NCBI GenBank assembly: GCA_963971535.1
Contig: OZ020589.1
Coordinates: 81,661,184-81,725,183, forward strand
Direction: 5' to 3'
DNA: 64,000 nucleotides
Source: Notolepis coatsorum
Lineage: Eukaryota > Chordata > Actinopteri > Aulopiformes > Paralepididae
The notes below the pieces were generated by a model that ran no database searches, was not told the DNA's origin, and saw only the letters and a list, made by a program, of their open reading frames with translations. Positions 45,457-57,965 of this stretch are shown in pieces. Numbering within the stretch: position 1 is the stretch's first letter; every line of letters starts with the position of its first letter. Made by a program: the position numbers and the translations under genes.

Positions 45457-46560
45457 AGCATGTGATGTCATCAAGTATACGGTCTGAAGCTGCTCCACAG
45501 ACAATGATTTGGGGGAAACATTTTCTACTACATGTGACATGTAGTAGATGTGACATGTGACTGAGAACACCTAGGGGAATGTTCTGTGTAACGATTCATT
45601 TTCTGTTTCAGAGTGAGAATACTGCTAGAGAATGAAGCTCATTTGGGTATAAAAATGCAAACATTCTATGGTGTTTGATGATATCACAAGACTGAGTCTT
45701 ATTCCTCTGGTTTATGGCTTTGTGAGAGTAGCTCATATTCATAAATATTGATTGAACTTTCCTGGGCCTAAATTTGTATGTGACGTTCCCCTTTGAGCTG
45801 ATATAACTCTTTATTACAAAAATGCATACTAAATCACAGTAGGCAGATTAATGCAGCTAACGTGAAAATATGATCTTTTAAATTAATTGGAAAAAATAAG
45901 GAAAAATAATACTAGTTTTTGTTTATGATATATTGGTGATTATCGCCGTAACTGATGAACTTCATAGTTTACGGTTTGCCAGCCTTCCCACTGCATCACT
46001 ATGCATGATGGACACACTGAGTAATACAGCAGAAAGTAGCCATCCTAGACCTCAACCATTTTCTATGCTTTTCATGTTAGAACACAGCGTGTCACATTGG
46101 GACTAGTTCCAACACATTGCATCGCTCTGAGGCATAGGAAATGGTGGAGGACCGTGGTTTTCTGTTGGAACCGGGTGATGGGCCAGAACTCTGACCATGG
46201 GACTTGGGTGAGTAAGATAAGGGCATTGCATCAACTATACTACTACGTAATGTAGAAAAATCTGAATGAATCCCTTTAAATGACAAACCACTGCATACTA
46301 AACACCTAAACACCAGCCACTATTCAACTTATTATATTTATGTTATTCCTAACACAATCCACCAGAGAGCTCCAATTTAATCACAGAATCTGATTACTTT
46401 TTTAATAACTTTGCTTCTAGAATCATTTGAAAATTAAGCTAATGTATCCCATTTAATTTATTCTAAAACGATTGCAATGCATTAACATAACTACTCCCCT
46501 CCTCTCTGTACAGCCATGACTAAGTATTCTATCAAATCAGGTAAAAAGATGTTTGTGTCC
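45457..46560. other. Unassigned intergenic DNA
   Basis: AT-rich, no supported gene. A small palindromic cluster of ACATGTGACATGT lies near 45531. Confidence 0.45.
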
Positions 46561-46565
46561 ATAAT

Positions 46566-47285
46566 GGGGTGTAGCGGTACGTGTATTCTTCCCGCAAATT
46601 TACGGTACGGCCGTCACGGTGCGGTACGCTCAGCCATACGGAGAATACGCTGCGCGTCGCCAACACACACACACACATGCCGCGCATCGCCAACACACAC
46701 ACACACACACGCCACGCGTCGCCAACACACACACACACACGCCGCGCACATCGCCAACACACACACACACACACGTTGCCAACAAACAACAACAACATTC
46801 TCCCCCGCCGGACTCACGCTGATCAAATAAAAAAAAATAAACATACTTTTTCGGACTGATCATCTGAGCTCCTCTCGACTCCAGTTGAACTGCTATTGTG
46901 TTTAAATCCAAATAATCTTCTGCCATTGTTGTGTAACATGTCATCTGTTCTCTAGTATTCAGTCTCGTGCAGTTAAATCCTCTCTAGAAGTGAAAGTGAA
47001 ACTTACCAAGCCTATAAGTTGTTAAAGGGGCACTAGGCAATTCATTTACTCTGGATGCCTGAATGAGTGACACCAGTATCACTCACTACCACGGCAAGCC
47101 TATAGAAAATTATTATATTTTATAATAATTATAATAATTATCATAAATATAATATATTTATAAATAAAATTATATTAATAATTATAAATATTTTTTTTCT
47201 GTTGTACCAAACTTGTACCGAACCGTGACCCCAATACCGAGGTACATAACCGAACCATGGCTTCTGTGTACCGTTACACCCCTAT
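46566..47285. mobile_element. hAT-type MITE with GGTGTAACGGTAC ends
   Basis: The left end GGGGTGTAGCGGTACGTG and right end CGTTACACCCC (complement GGGGTGTAACG) are inverted repeats, with further GGTACGG-type motifs inside each arm. No clear 8-bp duplication remains. The interior holds a compound minisatellite. Confidence 0.55.
46651..46780. repeat. Compound (CA)n minisatellite
   Basis: About 30-bp units consisting of a CGCCA core followed by (CA)6-8, repeated four to five times. Confidence 0.8.
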
Positions 47286-47717
47286 TATGTTTTTTGTAAG
47301 TAGGCCTAATCACCATTTCTTCTCAGTAAGATATTTTATTTTACAGTAACTAACAAATTACAGTTACTAATTTGTCATTTGTATTATTATAATCCCATTA
47401 AATGTAATTAATTTCATACATTGGAAATAACTAAATGGTCTGATCATTCCTTGCATCCTGACAACAAAAGTCTCGGAGCAACAGTGCGGTAGTGATGCAG
47501 CAAGCATAATGCAGTCAAGAGAGGGACACCCATGATGACAGCAGCTGGGCACTTTCTTGTGTGTGGGGGGGTTATCGTGTCAAGAAAAGAGGAGAGTGAG
47601 CAAGATGGAGGGAGGGAGAGAGAGAGAGAAAAGAAAAAAGAGTGGTGATAAAATGATGAAATAGATTGAAAGAAAAAGATGAAGTGCCGAGGGCTCTGTG
47701 GGCTCCAGTTATCACAG

Positions 47718-47777
<60 letters not shown>

Positions 47778-48114
47778 CGCGCATGCATGCTTTGGGGGGG
47801 GGGGGGGGGGTCAATGACCACATATTTGTGTCTGTCTTTGGGATAAAAGGTATATGGAATATGAAGGTATTGTCATGAATCCATGCAAAGGTCTTTACTA
47901 TATCGCCATCCAATATACTGTAAAAAGAAAAATGCATATTGTACATACTGTATATCTTTTAATTAATAAAAAAAGATTCCTAGCAGCATTAGTTAAAGTT
48001 AAATGAAATTGAACCATTTTGAATTAAATATAACCAAATATAACCATATATATAACTATAATCATATATATATAATTTTTTTGTGCGTGCATACACATTT
48101 ATTTTTTGTTTGTG

Positions 48115-48222
<108 letters not shown>

Positions 48223-48809
48223 TCCAGATATGTAGGCTATGTACATACCCATGCATATGTATCTGTCCTGGCATTACATTTTCTTCCTGCCTGCACATGC
48301 CCTCCTCCACCGCAGGTCTTCTTGCTGTGTAAGCGATTATGTGAGGCCTCCTAAATCTGGTATTAGGATCTTCAACAGAAAAGGCAAATGGTAAATGGGA
48401 ACAGCCCCTAAAAGAGATAAGACACCCATGTGCTTTCCTGTTCTCCCCTGCATTTTTCAGCTGTGGCACGAGAGCTTTTCCCCTATACTGATAACCGATA
48501 AGAAGGACTTGCAGGCCATCTCACCGCCTGCCATAGCTATAGCCTCTGTGATAATCCAAACTTATCCATATTTACCAAGGTCACAGGTTTAATGTATGCA
48601 GGCATTCCTGTAGTGTCTTGTATCTGATCATATGTTCAGTCACACACTCACACTCACACATGTACCACAGATTGTACATGCAGTCACGTACACAGACACA
48701 CACAACCCTGGGAAACAGGCCTGGGGAAGCCCCGGGTCTTCTGAGTAAATTGGCTGGTCTTATCACAGCTGACCCCACCCACTCACAGGGGACACTAGAT
48801 TATGGTGGT

Positions 48810-48949
<140 letters not shown>

Positions 48950-49041
48950 TATTACCAACAGTGGACTATCATTCTACATCAACCAAATGTGGACCTCTGC
49001 TTCTAGTAGGTTTGAAAAAAATATATAAAAATGTTCCTTAA

Positions 49042-51336
49042 CCCTTTCTCCGCCGGAAACGGCTTACGACGTGTTTCAAGTTCATGCGAATTCTGCCAGA
49101 TCACGGCGTACAACGTTATTCTGATCATATTTCATATTTTCGCCATGGTATTTGTAACTGAGGGGTACAATTCCCTGACTGTATTGATAAGTATGGTATC
49201 ATTAAACCACTACCGTCTTATGCACTTTAATTACTGGCCATACAGTACATGATATATATAATGATGAACACTTCCCACAATGAAATCGGTTCCACACAAA
49301 GTTGTAATTAAGTATTTATTGCAGCAAAAGGTACATAATATACTTCTCTATTTCACTTTGAATGCGCTTATAAGGCAAAGGAATGTGCGTAGGCAAATCA
49401 ATAACGAATGTCCATTCTCTGGTTACGCAGGAGGTAATTATACAACCTGAATCTTAGGGAATTATATCTATGGTACACTAGTAATATAGCGGGAGATACT
49501 GGAAGGGTCCCCCCGGTTGTAAGCCAGCAAGGGTAGAGGATCTGTCGGTAATAGAGTCTGGGTCAACGATGATAAGGAGACTCCGAGTACGGGAGACGGT
49601 GCAATAAGATCTTGATCCACAGACGAATACAGCTGTTCTCCGTAGCCTGTAGCTCCACAGGGAAGAAAGCTAGCCTGCCTCAGGCTTCTGAGGGGCAGAC
49701 TCGACGTGGCTCCTCACAGGGTAAATCCCACACACGTGTGGGCGTCGGCGATTCTCCGCTCCATTAATCACAGGACCAAAAGCAAATATAATCCAGCCGT
49801 AAAGGGCTATGCAGTCGTCGGGTAGATAATCCAGTGTACATGTCCACACGGTCCTCGTCTAGGGCTCCTCGGGTGAAAGCGCCATGAAAGCAGCCCAGCC
49901 TGGATAAGCACTCTAGCTGATACGAGGAAAACGTTGGTGATGCTGGTCACTGTAGAACTTTAGCCGCACGATACACTATACACAATTAGACTATTACTGA
50001 CTTAATAGAATATGTCGCACTCGACGGTATAGCGCCAAACTCTGACACTTCAGTTATTAATTTGCACGCGGTCTCAATGCTCTATTTGGGGCCAAACAGG
50101 CCATACTTCACCGCACGTAGTATCGTGGGTGAGGCTTCAACTTATTGGGTAACATACTTCTGTATTCACCTGCGCCGTATTTATACGCTTAGATGAATAA
50201 ACTAGTACCAGCTTTATTTCTGTCTCATATCCTTGCGCAATACCATTCATGTCCAGGCATGTCCCTGGCGGTGACTTTGAACCTGACTTTGGAGGCATGG
50301 CCTTGGCGCCTGTGGACCGCTGTCCAATAGGAGAATGAAATATTATGGTCTGTACTAGGCTAAAGGGATATTCCATGTATATGTACAAGGAATATACAAG
50401 GGATATCAAACGATATACAAATATTATGCAATATATATCAATCAATAAATATATATATTCAGTTTAATCTGATCCTTTGTAACAGTATTCATATTTCCAT
50501 CACAGTGGCTGGTCTGATGCTGTCTGAGCCAGCACAACTCTGCAACGCTTCAATACTGCCACCTGGTGGCTGATCGGCGAGTTGCAACCGGACGTGGATC
50601 TCTTGTGATCCCGGTGCGTCTCCCTATTCCGTCCGGCCACTCGTATATCGTCGCGGAACTCAAGACACACACCGTGGATATGGATCGTTGCCATAACTCA
50701 ATAAACAACATGATTTGGGCGTGTATTCGTATTATACAAACCGGAAATAGATCGCCTCGATCCCCATCACATAAGTGGGATCTGTTTGCTCCAGTATCAT
50801 CGCCCAACGCTAAGAGGAGGATGCCTTGAGTTTCAGCGTGAGTGTTTATCATTATCGATACAAACTGCTCTGATCAATATATCACCCATACTACATAAAT
50901 CATTTAGCGTCGATCACGGAATTATAAACGACCCCCCCCCCCCCCCCCCCCCTCCGTTCACCCGCGCAGGATCAGTCATAACGTTTAGGACCATGTACAG
51001 TTGACATTTTTAATATAGCGTGCATCGGTATCAAATGGCATTTGATAATCTAATATATGCATTTATGTCTATATCTCACGTTCTAGGAAATACTGCAGAA
51101 AACGATAAAAACATATTATACTCTAGACGGTATTTTCGTATGAATGTGTGAATGAAAAAGTAAAACGTTCCTACATCCTGAACAATAGATAATCGATGTT
51201 GAATGGGCCATAGTAATGTCAATTTAGCAATACAATTTAAAAAGTTATAGCCCTGCAAAGAAGGTGAACATCTCCATAGACGTACAGTGCTGGCAGAGAT
51301 CAAACAGCGATGGATATAAGCGTGGCAGAGAATGTG
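49042..51336. mobile_element. TTAA element, type 2, carrying a solo LTR
   Basis: TTAA at 49038-49041 and 51337-51340. The ends CCCTTTCTCCGCC and CACATTCTCTGCCACGC (reverse complement) are imperfect inverted repeats. Outside the LTR it is a close relative of 33751-34694 (about 0.95 kb), including a C-run at about 50933-50952. No transposase. Confidence 0.8.
49153..50484 (-). mobile_element. Solo LTR, 1332 bp, inside the TTAA element
   Basis: Flanked by the 5-bp duplication GTATT (49148-49152 and 50485-50489). In minus sense it starts TGTTACAAAGG and ends CCTCAGTTACA, and an AATAAA lies about 150 bp before the end, so the minus strand is the sense strand. The related TTAA element near 33.85 kb has the empty site. 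No internal genes remain, consistent with LTR-LTR recombination. Confidence 0.85.
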
Positions 51337-51371
51337 TTAATGTGCAAATGTGCTTTTTAACTTGCATCCTT

Positions 51372-51464
<93 letters not shown>

Positions 51465-51475
51465 CACACACACAC
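51372..51475. repeat. (CA)n microsatellite
   Basis: A CA run of about 100 bp with a single CG interruption. Confidence 0.95.
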
Positions 51476-51876
51476 AGACATTAGCCTCTCGTTCACCATG
51501 TCTGTTCACACACAGACACACTTCACTCTGGTCGCAGCCCCGCGTAGCAGAAAGCAAGTATTACCTTCTCACAGCATGATAAATCGAATCGTGTGGCCTG
51601 TCTTGTTCCGACTGGTGATGTGAGTCACACATGGGGGATGTTGTAAGTGTGGTTGTAAGTGTGTGACACACACCATCTCCCTGGCCCTCTGTACGACAGC
51701 CACGGACCGTGTCAGTGGAGATCCAGCGGGTCAACTCTGTCAGCGACCAACCTCATCCGTGTTTGATTTACTCCCCCACTTCTGCTCCCGTGAGCTCTGC
51801 CTGGGGGTGGGAAAAAAATGGGAGGTGAAGAGATGAGGAGAGACTAAAATATTTTGATAAATAACAGTTGAGGCGT

Positions 51877-51925
51877 GGGCGGCCGGGTAGCACAGCGGAC
51901 AGAGTGACACTGCCTGGGCTAAAGC
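51877..51925 (+). mobile_element. tRNA-like SINE, 5' part
   Basis: GGGTAGCACAGCGG resembles a pol III A box. The sequence is cut by LINE C and appears to resume at 57868. Confidence 0.5.
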
Positions 51926-52115
51926 AAAGAAATCGAATATTCCATTAGATTGGAATCTGTATAGGACACTAAGAAACAAATGCACTAAGCTGATTCAAAA
52001 CTCTAAATGTGCCTACTATCTCGCAATGCATGACAATTTGAATAACCCTGCAAAGTTTTGGAAACTTGTTAAATCCTCCTCAGGTTCTATCACTCCAAAC
52101 AGCCTTCCTGATCTC
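51926..52115 (+). pseudogene. LINE C linker before reverse transcriptase
   Basis: Reads across frames as YRTLRNKCTKLIQNSK then MHDNLNNPAKFWKLVKS, the linker typical between LINE endonuclease and reverse transcriptase. It stops at a TTAA where the insertion starts. Confidence 0.75.
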
Positions 52116-52119
52116 TTAA

Positions 52120-54105
52120 CACAATGGGGGCCAAGGACGGAGATCTCCGTGTTTCGAATCCATGCGTTGTGGACAGAGGCACGGACATATCCGTGGGAAG
52201 TTGTTATTGCTTTTATTCCATTTTAATAACCTATTCAAGGTCGCCGAGCGGCACTGCAGATTTTCCCTACTCTATGAATTCGACAAGGTGCAATACCGGC
52301 CAGATCCTCTTAGGGGCGCTATCGCGCTACTGCAGTGTGCCCTGTGGGCGAACGGATCAGTATTTTTTTTTCTTTCAACAGAGATTTCAGTAGCAGGATT
52401 CTGGATGTGCATCATGGAGCTTGGATTACGTTTCGAATAGCAGATTTCACCATGCAATAAGGGGATTTATCATCAGCCAATGGACATATCGATCTACCAG
52501 ATGGCGATCGATAACGGGGAAATGCTCAGGGGGATCAGCCCGGACCACGGTAAGATCTTTTTCACGTAAATTACAGCCCGATCCGGCATTGTTTTGATAG
52601 CCATCCAGGCGATCGGCCTATGTGGCTAGTTAGACGAACACGGTTATTGGTAATCAATAATAATAAATGACGTCCCCCGCCCCCCCCCCCCCCCTTTCAT
52701 GCATACATGCTTTGGGATAGCCCCGATCATATGCAGTTTGAGTTATTTCTGTACCATCTGTAAAACGGAAATGCCATTGGATATAACGTTAGCAGCTATT
52801 AGCTCTATATCTAGCCTTCCAGAAACTATACTACTCGCAAATCCCGTATAACGCTTATATTCACGGCGCTATAAAATGAGAACCTATTGATGCATTTTTT
52901 TTTCTCTTTAAGCCATTTTGAAGGGACGGTTTATGGACTCAATTGACAATGAGAATGGACAGATAGCAATACTATAAAGCAGGGGTCAGCAACCTTTTTG
53001 ACATGGAGTGCCTGTTTGAAATATAGTTGTAACTAGTGTGCCTCAACAATATTCCATGCATCGTAATTTTTTTTTTCATAATCAGGTATTTTTAATGATA
53101 ATTTTTACATTATTACATCATTATTGTTATTGTTATTATTAACAATATTATTATGATGGTTGTATCAACCCTAAATCTGAGTTGGGGGGGGATGCAATGC
53201 AGACAAACAGCTGCATACAGTGCGACCATTTCACTCACATTTGCCCATTCATTTTTGGACACATCACACACCATCGGTGTGTGTACTGTACGTGTGCTGT
53301 CATAGCTCCACCTACAGGCCTAATGGAGAACACTAGGATGTGAATGGAGGGTGAATGTGAGGTATATCGTGTAAATAAGTTTTGATTGATCTCAAGACTA
53401 CACTGTAAAAAAAATAAAAAAATTACCAGAACTTAAAAATATTGAGTTCAGTTACTGTGCATTAAGGTTTTCAGTTTTCAATCCATAATAAGTTAACAGA
53501 AAAATAAGTACACAACCACATTATTTCAACCTATTAAACTATGTTTATTGTCATTGTTTTAAGAACACAAGTTGACTTGGTAATACTCACATTTTGAGTA
53601 AAAAAATGGCTTTTAACATGTGCAATGTTCAATGAAATAGAAAAAGAAATAATAAAATTAGTTGATTAATCCCACTGGTCACAATGATGACCGTAATAAT
53701 GTTTTTGTTATAAGGCTCTGCAAATGTTACTGAATGATGTAGCAATGTATTTCCAGCTAAATTGAAATAATAAACAAATAAAGGGTCTCAATTAAATATG
53801 TGGTAGTAAAAACAACCTGTGGGAGGATTTCAACAAGATAAATGCGACAACAGTGCAAAATATTTCACTATAATATTTCAGAGCAAAAAAAATACAATAA
53901 AAAAATGTATACATTTATTTTTTTTTTATATTGCTGCCCCCTGTGCCTATGCAAATGCCCCCGCGTGCCTATGCAGGCACGCGTGCCTAGGGTTGCCTAC
54001 CCCTGCTATAAAGTATAGATTTAGCTCTACAAACACCCCCACGTTTGTTTACAAAAGCTGGCCCTCTACCATTATATTAGACGGGCCCCAATGGCCATCA
54101 ATGTG
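52120..54105. mobile_element. TTAA element, type 3, carrying an hAT element
   Basis: TTAA at 52116-52119 and 54106-54109. The ends CACAATGGGGGCCA and CACATTGATGGCCA (reverse complement) are inverted repeats. Without the internal hAT it is about 0.95 kb, the same size class as the other TTAA elements, and like them it has a C-run (about 52679-52694). Removing it rejoins the LINE C frame. Confidence 0.75.
52980..54005. mobile_element. Non-autonomous hAT element
   Basis: The 8-bp duplication CTATAAAG lies at 52972-52979 and 54006-54013. The ends CAGGGGTCAGCAACC and CAGGGGTAGGCAACC (reverse complement) match at 13 of 15 positions. No transposase. It lies wholly inside a TTAA element. Confidence 0.9.
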
Positions 54106-54109
54106 TTAA

Positions 54110-55470
54110 GGGTAAATCAGAGTGAAATCAAGGGCAAAATGGATATTGCAGACAGCTTTAATAATAATTTTATTTCTGCTGGCTCAATCTTTGATTCTAG
54201 CAACTCAGGGATGATCGCTGCAGAAGGAGAGCCAGGTCCTCTGCCGCTTGACCCTGATCAACTGTTCACCTTTGCCCCCATCTTGACCTCTCAGGTTCAC
54301 AAAGCTTTAATGAGCCTAGATGTAAAGAAATCTTCAGGCCCAGACAAGATAGAGCCGTACTTCTTCAAAGTTGCTGCAGAACCCATAACCTCTATTTTGA
54401 ATCTCAGTCTTTGTGCTGGTGAATTACCTAGCTCATGGAAGTTGGCCATGGTTCTCCCCTTGTTAAAGGGCGGAGACCCCTCTGACCTAAATAATTATCG
54501 CCCTATTTCCAGACTGTCTGTAATGGCCAAAGTATTTGAATCTCTATTATGGTCAGTTTCTAACTGACCATAATATTCTTAACAAGTCTCAGTCAGGCTT
54601 CAGATCAGGCCATAGTACTACTTCAGCAACTATGCTAGTCTCAAATGACATAATTGAAGCACTGGACAAGAAAAAAGACTGTGCAGCATTGTTTGTTGAT
54701 CTGTCTAAAGCTTTTGATTCTGTGGATCATGCATTGCTACTGCAGAGGCTTGGCTGCATAGGTCTTGGTAAAATGGCTTTGAGCTGGTTTAAAAACTATC
54801 TATCTGAAAGAAGTCAGTGTGTTTCAGTAGAAGATTATACCTCAGCTGCTCTTACTGTAAACAAAGGTGTTCCACAAGGTTCTATTTTTGCCCCTGTCTT
54901 ATTCTCCATCTTTATAAATGAACTCGGAAATGGGATAAACCCAGCACGTTTTCATTTATACGCCGATGATACAGTTGTTTACACAGTGGCTTCCTCTTTA
55001 ACTTAGGCCATAGAGCTTCTACAGGATGCTTTTAATACACTGCAACACTCCTTGCTAAGGCTAAGACTGGTCCTTAATGCAAAAAAGACCAAGTACATGA
55101 CCTTCTCTCGTTCTCGAGCTAATACAGCTGTCCCTCCGATTCTGACACATGCCTCGATAAAGTAGCATCCTATAAATATCTGGGCATATGGATTGATGAA
55201 AAGATGGCCTTTGATGTTCATATTGGTAACCTACTGAGAAAACTTAGACCTAAACTGGGCTTTTTTTTCCCGGATAAAGAAATGTTTCCTGTCTGAAGCC
55301 AGGAAGAGAATTGTGCAGAGTTCCTTTCTGCCTGTATTAGACTATGGCGATGTGATCTATATGCATGCTCCTTCCTCCCTGCTTAAAAAGCTGGATTCTG
55401 CGTACCATACTGCCATACGTTTTGTAACGGGTGCAGGCTCTCGCACCCACCACTGCACTTTGTATCTGTC
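54110..55470 (+). pseudogene. LINE C reverse transcriptase
   Basis: 54110-54567 carries SSGPDKIEPYFFK and NYRPISRLSV. After a frameshift near 54550, 54550-55006 continues with SGFRSGHST, LFVDLSKAFDSVDH (first aspartate), GVPQGSIFAPVLF and YADD. A stop at 55005 interrupts, and the C-terminal blocks (YKYLGIWID, LDYGDVIY, CTLYLSD) follow in other frames to about 55470. Both catalytic motifs survive, but the frame breaks make it inactive. Confidence 0.85.
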
Positions 55471-55474
55471 TGAT

Positions 55475-55665
55475 TTTATTTTATTTTATTGATGGATTAA
55501 AAACACACAACAAGGATCCAAAGGATAACACGTGAAAGAGTAAAACCCTTATTTCCGTCATGGTCCCAGGGCTGTTAGGCCACAACAAAAACACATACAT
55601 TTAAAACATTAGAAGACTAACCTATAGCTAAAATTGTATACCCCACAATAACTAAAAACTGATTG
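55475..55665 (-). mobile_element. LINE-tail-like insert in LINE C
   Basis: (ATTTT)n at the left edge followed by anonymous sequence, sitting between two parts of the LINE C C-terminal domain. Probably a short LINE or SINE 3' end in minus orientation. Family unknown. Confidence 0.45.
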
Positions 55666-55669
55666 GAAA

Positions 55670-55935
55670 CCCAGCTTTAGTCCTTAGGATGGTCCTCTCT
55701 GTACCAAAGAAGACAATCACACATGTTGATTTTTATCCTTAAGTCATTGCTACAGTAGGTAAGCTGCCCTTATATATCTCCAGACTTCTGTCATTTTATA
55801 CTTGCTTTTTTAATACCAGACGAGCAGCCAATGGGATGCTTTTAAATGTTCCTTTGATGCAGTCAGAGCTTGGTAAAGCTGCATTCTCCCACTATGCTCC
55901 CTTTTTAAGGAATATGCTGCAAGTAAAACTTGGGG
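55670..55935 (+). pseudogene. LINE C reverse transcriptase, extreme C-terminus
   Basis: Continues the LINE C protein with TRRAANGMLLNVPLMQSELG and FSHYAPF blocks, typical of the end of this LINE class. It resumes at about 57584 with LEALPTVNAFKG before the stop. Confidence 0.75.
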
Positions 55936-55987
55936 CGTTTTTAGGATTAGAAAACATTGGGGGCTTCAACATTGGGGGCTTCAACCA

Positions 55988-56300
55988 AAATGGAAGGAGA
56001 GTGAAGTACTGTACACAGAGAACGTGAAAATATACAATACATTCACCAAACACTACACAAGACAACCAATGATGCAGACTGATGAAAATATACATTTTCT
56101 CCCATTTTCCCAAATCAGCCAGATCCAGCTAGGCAAAGAGATAATGTCTAGTATTTTCGGTTAAATTTTTTTCAAAAAAAATAAATTATATGTACATAAA
56201 TAAATTATATTTTCATCAGTCTACAGCATTGGTCTTGTGTAGTGTTTGGTGAATTTATTGTATATTTGCACATTCTCTATGTACTTCACTTACAGTACTC
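55988..56300. repeat. Long inverted repeat (about 95-bp arms)
   Basis: 55988-56085 and 56208-56300 are imperfect reverse complements, including TTCACCAAACACTACACAAG and its complement, with about 120 bp between the arms. A transcript would form a long hairpin. Confidence 0.8.
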
Positions 56301-56383
56301 TAATCACTGAGAAGTAGAATTGCTAAATGTGTTTTAGGTTAAGCACAGCAATGTGTGTAACTGGTTCAAACAGAATTAAGTCA

Positions 56384-56405
56384 TATGAAACGTGTGTTTC
56401 ATATG
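56384..56405. repeat. Perfect small hairpin
   Basis: CATATGAAAC, a short loop, then GTTTCATATG: a 10-bp perfect stem. Confidence 0.75.
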
Positions 56406-56839
56406 GTAACAAAATGTAGTTTTTATAAATTAGTGTATGGTTTTGACAAGTGTTTAATTTAGCAAAGGATCTGAGGTGTTCTGATAATTGTGTGTTTTGA
56501 AACACCGGGCCCCGTTTTCAAAATCATGCTTAGGCAATCGAAAAAAAACTGTATTGTGTGTTTCATTATATACATATGTTTCAGTCTTTTCATAAAAAAA
56601 ATATTTGATTTTTGGGTCTTTTCCTGGCTTTGGTCCGCTTTGCATTCACATCTCAAATGAACCGCAGCAGGGTTCACTTGCAAGAGTGAATGAGCTTTCA
56701 CACCACCCCAAACCAACCGGACTATCCGAGGAAATGAACCAGGGTTCGATTAAAGCTTATTATAGGACACTGGACATGGGTATGGATGGCTCCAGGTGCT
56801 GCTGCGTTAAAGTGCACATCTTCGATATCTGTACTATTT

Positions 56840-57310
56840 AAAAGCACAGTGCAGGACACACTCAAAGGTTATCGCACCTCAGAGATGGCAGTGGACATGT
56901 ATGACAGGACAAAGGCCATATGTAATGGCCTTTGGATTGAGGAACATACTACCAGCCAAAGGAGGAAGCAGAAAAGGATTGACGAGTATGTAGTTGAGTC
57001 ATCTTGTGGCACAAGCTCAGACCTCAGCTCAGGAGATCAGCTGAGACAGAGACTGTTCTATCCAGTCGTCGACAGAATGCTGCAAGAGCTTGAGAGCAGG
57101 TTCTCATGAGTTGGATAACAACTTATGAGAGGCATACAGGCATGTTATCCAGCCTCAGACCAGTTTCTATCAGTGGAATTAATGCAACCCCTCGCCACAC
57201 ATTACAATATCCAACTATTGCCAGAGGAGATCACAGTTGCAAAGTGTTTCCTGGTCAGGACAGGCAGAGATGCAGTCCCTACTATCCAAAGTGTCTTTTC
57301 CCTCCTGGAT
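56840..57310 (+). pseudogene. hAT transposase fragment, ZMYM1/DUF4371-like middle part
   Basis: Across two frames it reads EMAVDMYDRTKAICNGLW, KRIDEYVVESSCG, LFYPVVDRMLQELESRFS, then ACYPASDQFLSVELMQPLA and LLPEEITVAKCFL. This order matches the region between the catalytic core and the dimerisation domain of hAT transposases related to ZMYM1. The catalytic N-terminal part and the C-terminal dimerisation motif are missing. It is the same broad group as the fossil at 32.2-33.0 kb but covers a different part. Confidence 0.75.
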
Positions 57311-57370
57311 GATAATAATAATAATAATGCATTTGATTTATAAGGCGCCTTTCAGGACACAAGTCCACAA
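57307..57370 (+). repeat. (AAT)n plus GGCGCCTTTCA tail motif
   Basis: ATAATAATAATAAT followed by ATTTGATTTATAAGGCGCC, a pattern like other LINE 3' tails in this window. Confidence 0.5.
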
Positions 57371-57867
57371 ATTGGTGAATGAAAAAATTATAGGATCAAA
57401 TGAAAACTACTTACTAAAAATGGATTTTTAAAAGTACTAAAAACCAACAAAAAATACCAAACACTAACAAACATTCAAAAAAATAAGTAAACATTTTTAT
57501 TTATTTTTTAGATCCGGGGCTAGGAGAAAAACATCCGGGGCTAAAGCCCCGAAAGCCCAGGGCTAACGACGCCACTGGTCTAGAGGCACTTCCTACTGTG
57601 AATGCTTTTAAAGGTATGCTACGATTAGTCCTTTATGAAACATGTAACTGTTTTACCTGATTCTATTGCTGATCTGATTATGCTCCTTGCCACTGCACAA
57701 ATGGCCTTCTGTATTTATATTTGAATTGTATGTTTTTTGTTTAATGCCCTGTTTTATGTTGAAACTTGTTGTGTGCCGTGTTGGTCAGGACTCCCTGGAA
57801 GAAGAGATCTTGTATCTCAATGGGACAGTCCTGGATAAATAAAGGATAAATAAAAAATAAAATAAAA

Positions 57868-57965
57868 CTAAGCGTCTGTCTACCACTGCAGATACACTGG
57901 TATCGAATCCGGCTGTCAGCAGTGCCTCCGGCTTGGCCGGTCGTCGTACTGACTCAATAGACCTA
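57868..57965 (+). mobile_element. tRNA-like SINE, 3' part
   Basis: GGTATCGAATCC resembles a pol III B box and follows an AAGCGTCTGTCTACCACTG stretch. With 51877-51925 it would give a tRNA-like head with A and B boxes at normal spacing. Confidence 0.5.

Larger units (their letters stand above)
55938..57583 (+). mobile_element. hAT element fossil in LINE C
   Basis: The right end GGGCTAACGACGCCACTG is an hAT-type terminus, and a transposase fragment of hAT type lies inside. The left terminus was not found. The insert divides the last codons of LINE C. Confidence 0.55.
51926..57867 (+). mobile_element. LINE C (jockey/CR1/L2 superfamily), multiply interrupted
   Basis: A LINE spanning the linker, reverse transcriptase, C-terminal domain and 3' UTR, ending in an A-rich AAATAAAGG-type tail. 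Its flanks CTAAAGC and CTAAGC suggest a short duplication in the split SINE. It is broken by a TTAA element (52120-54105), a small insert (about 55475-55665) and an hAT fossil (about 55938-57583). Confidence 0.8.
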
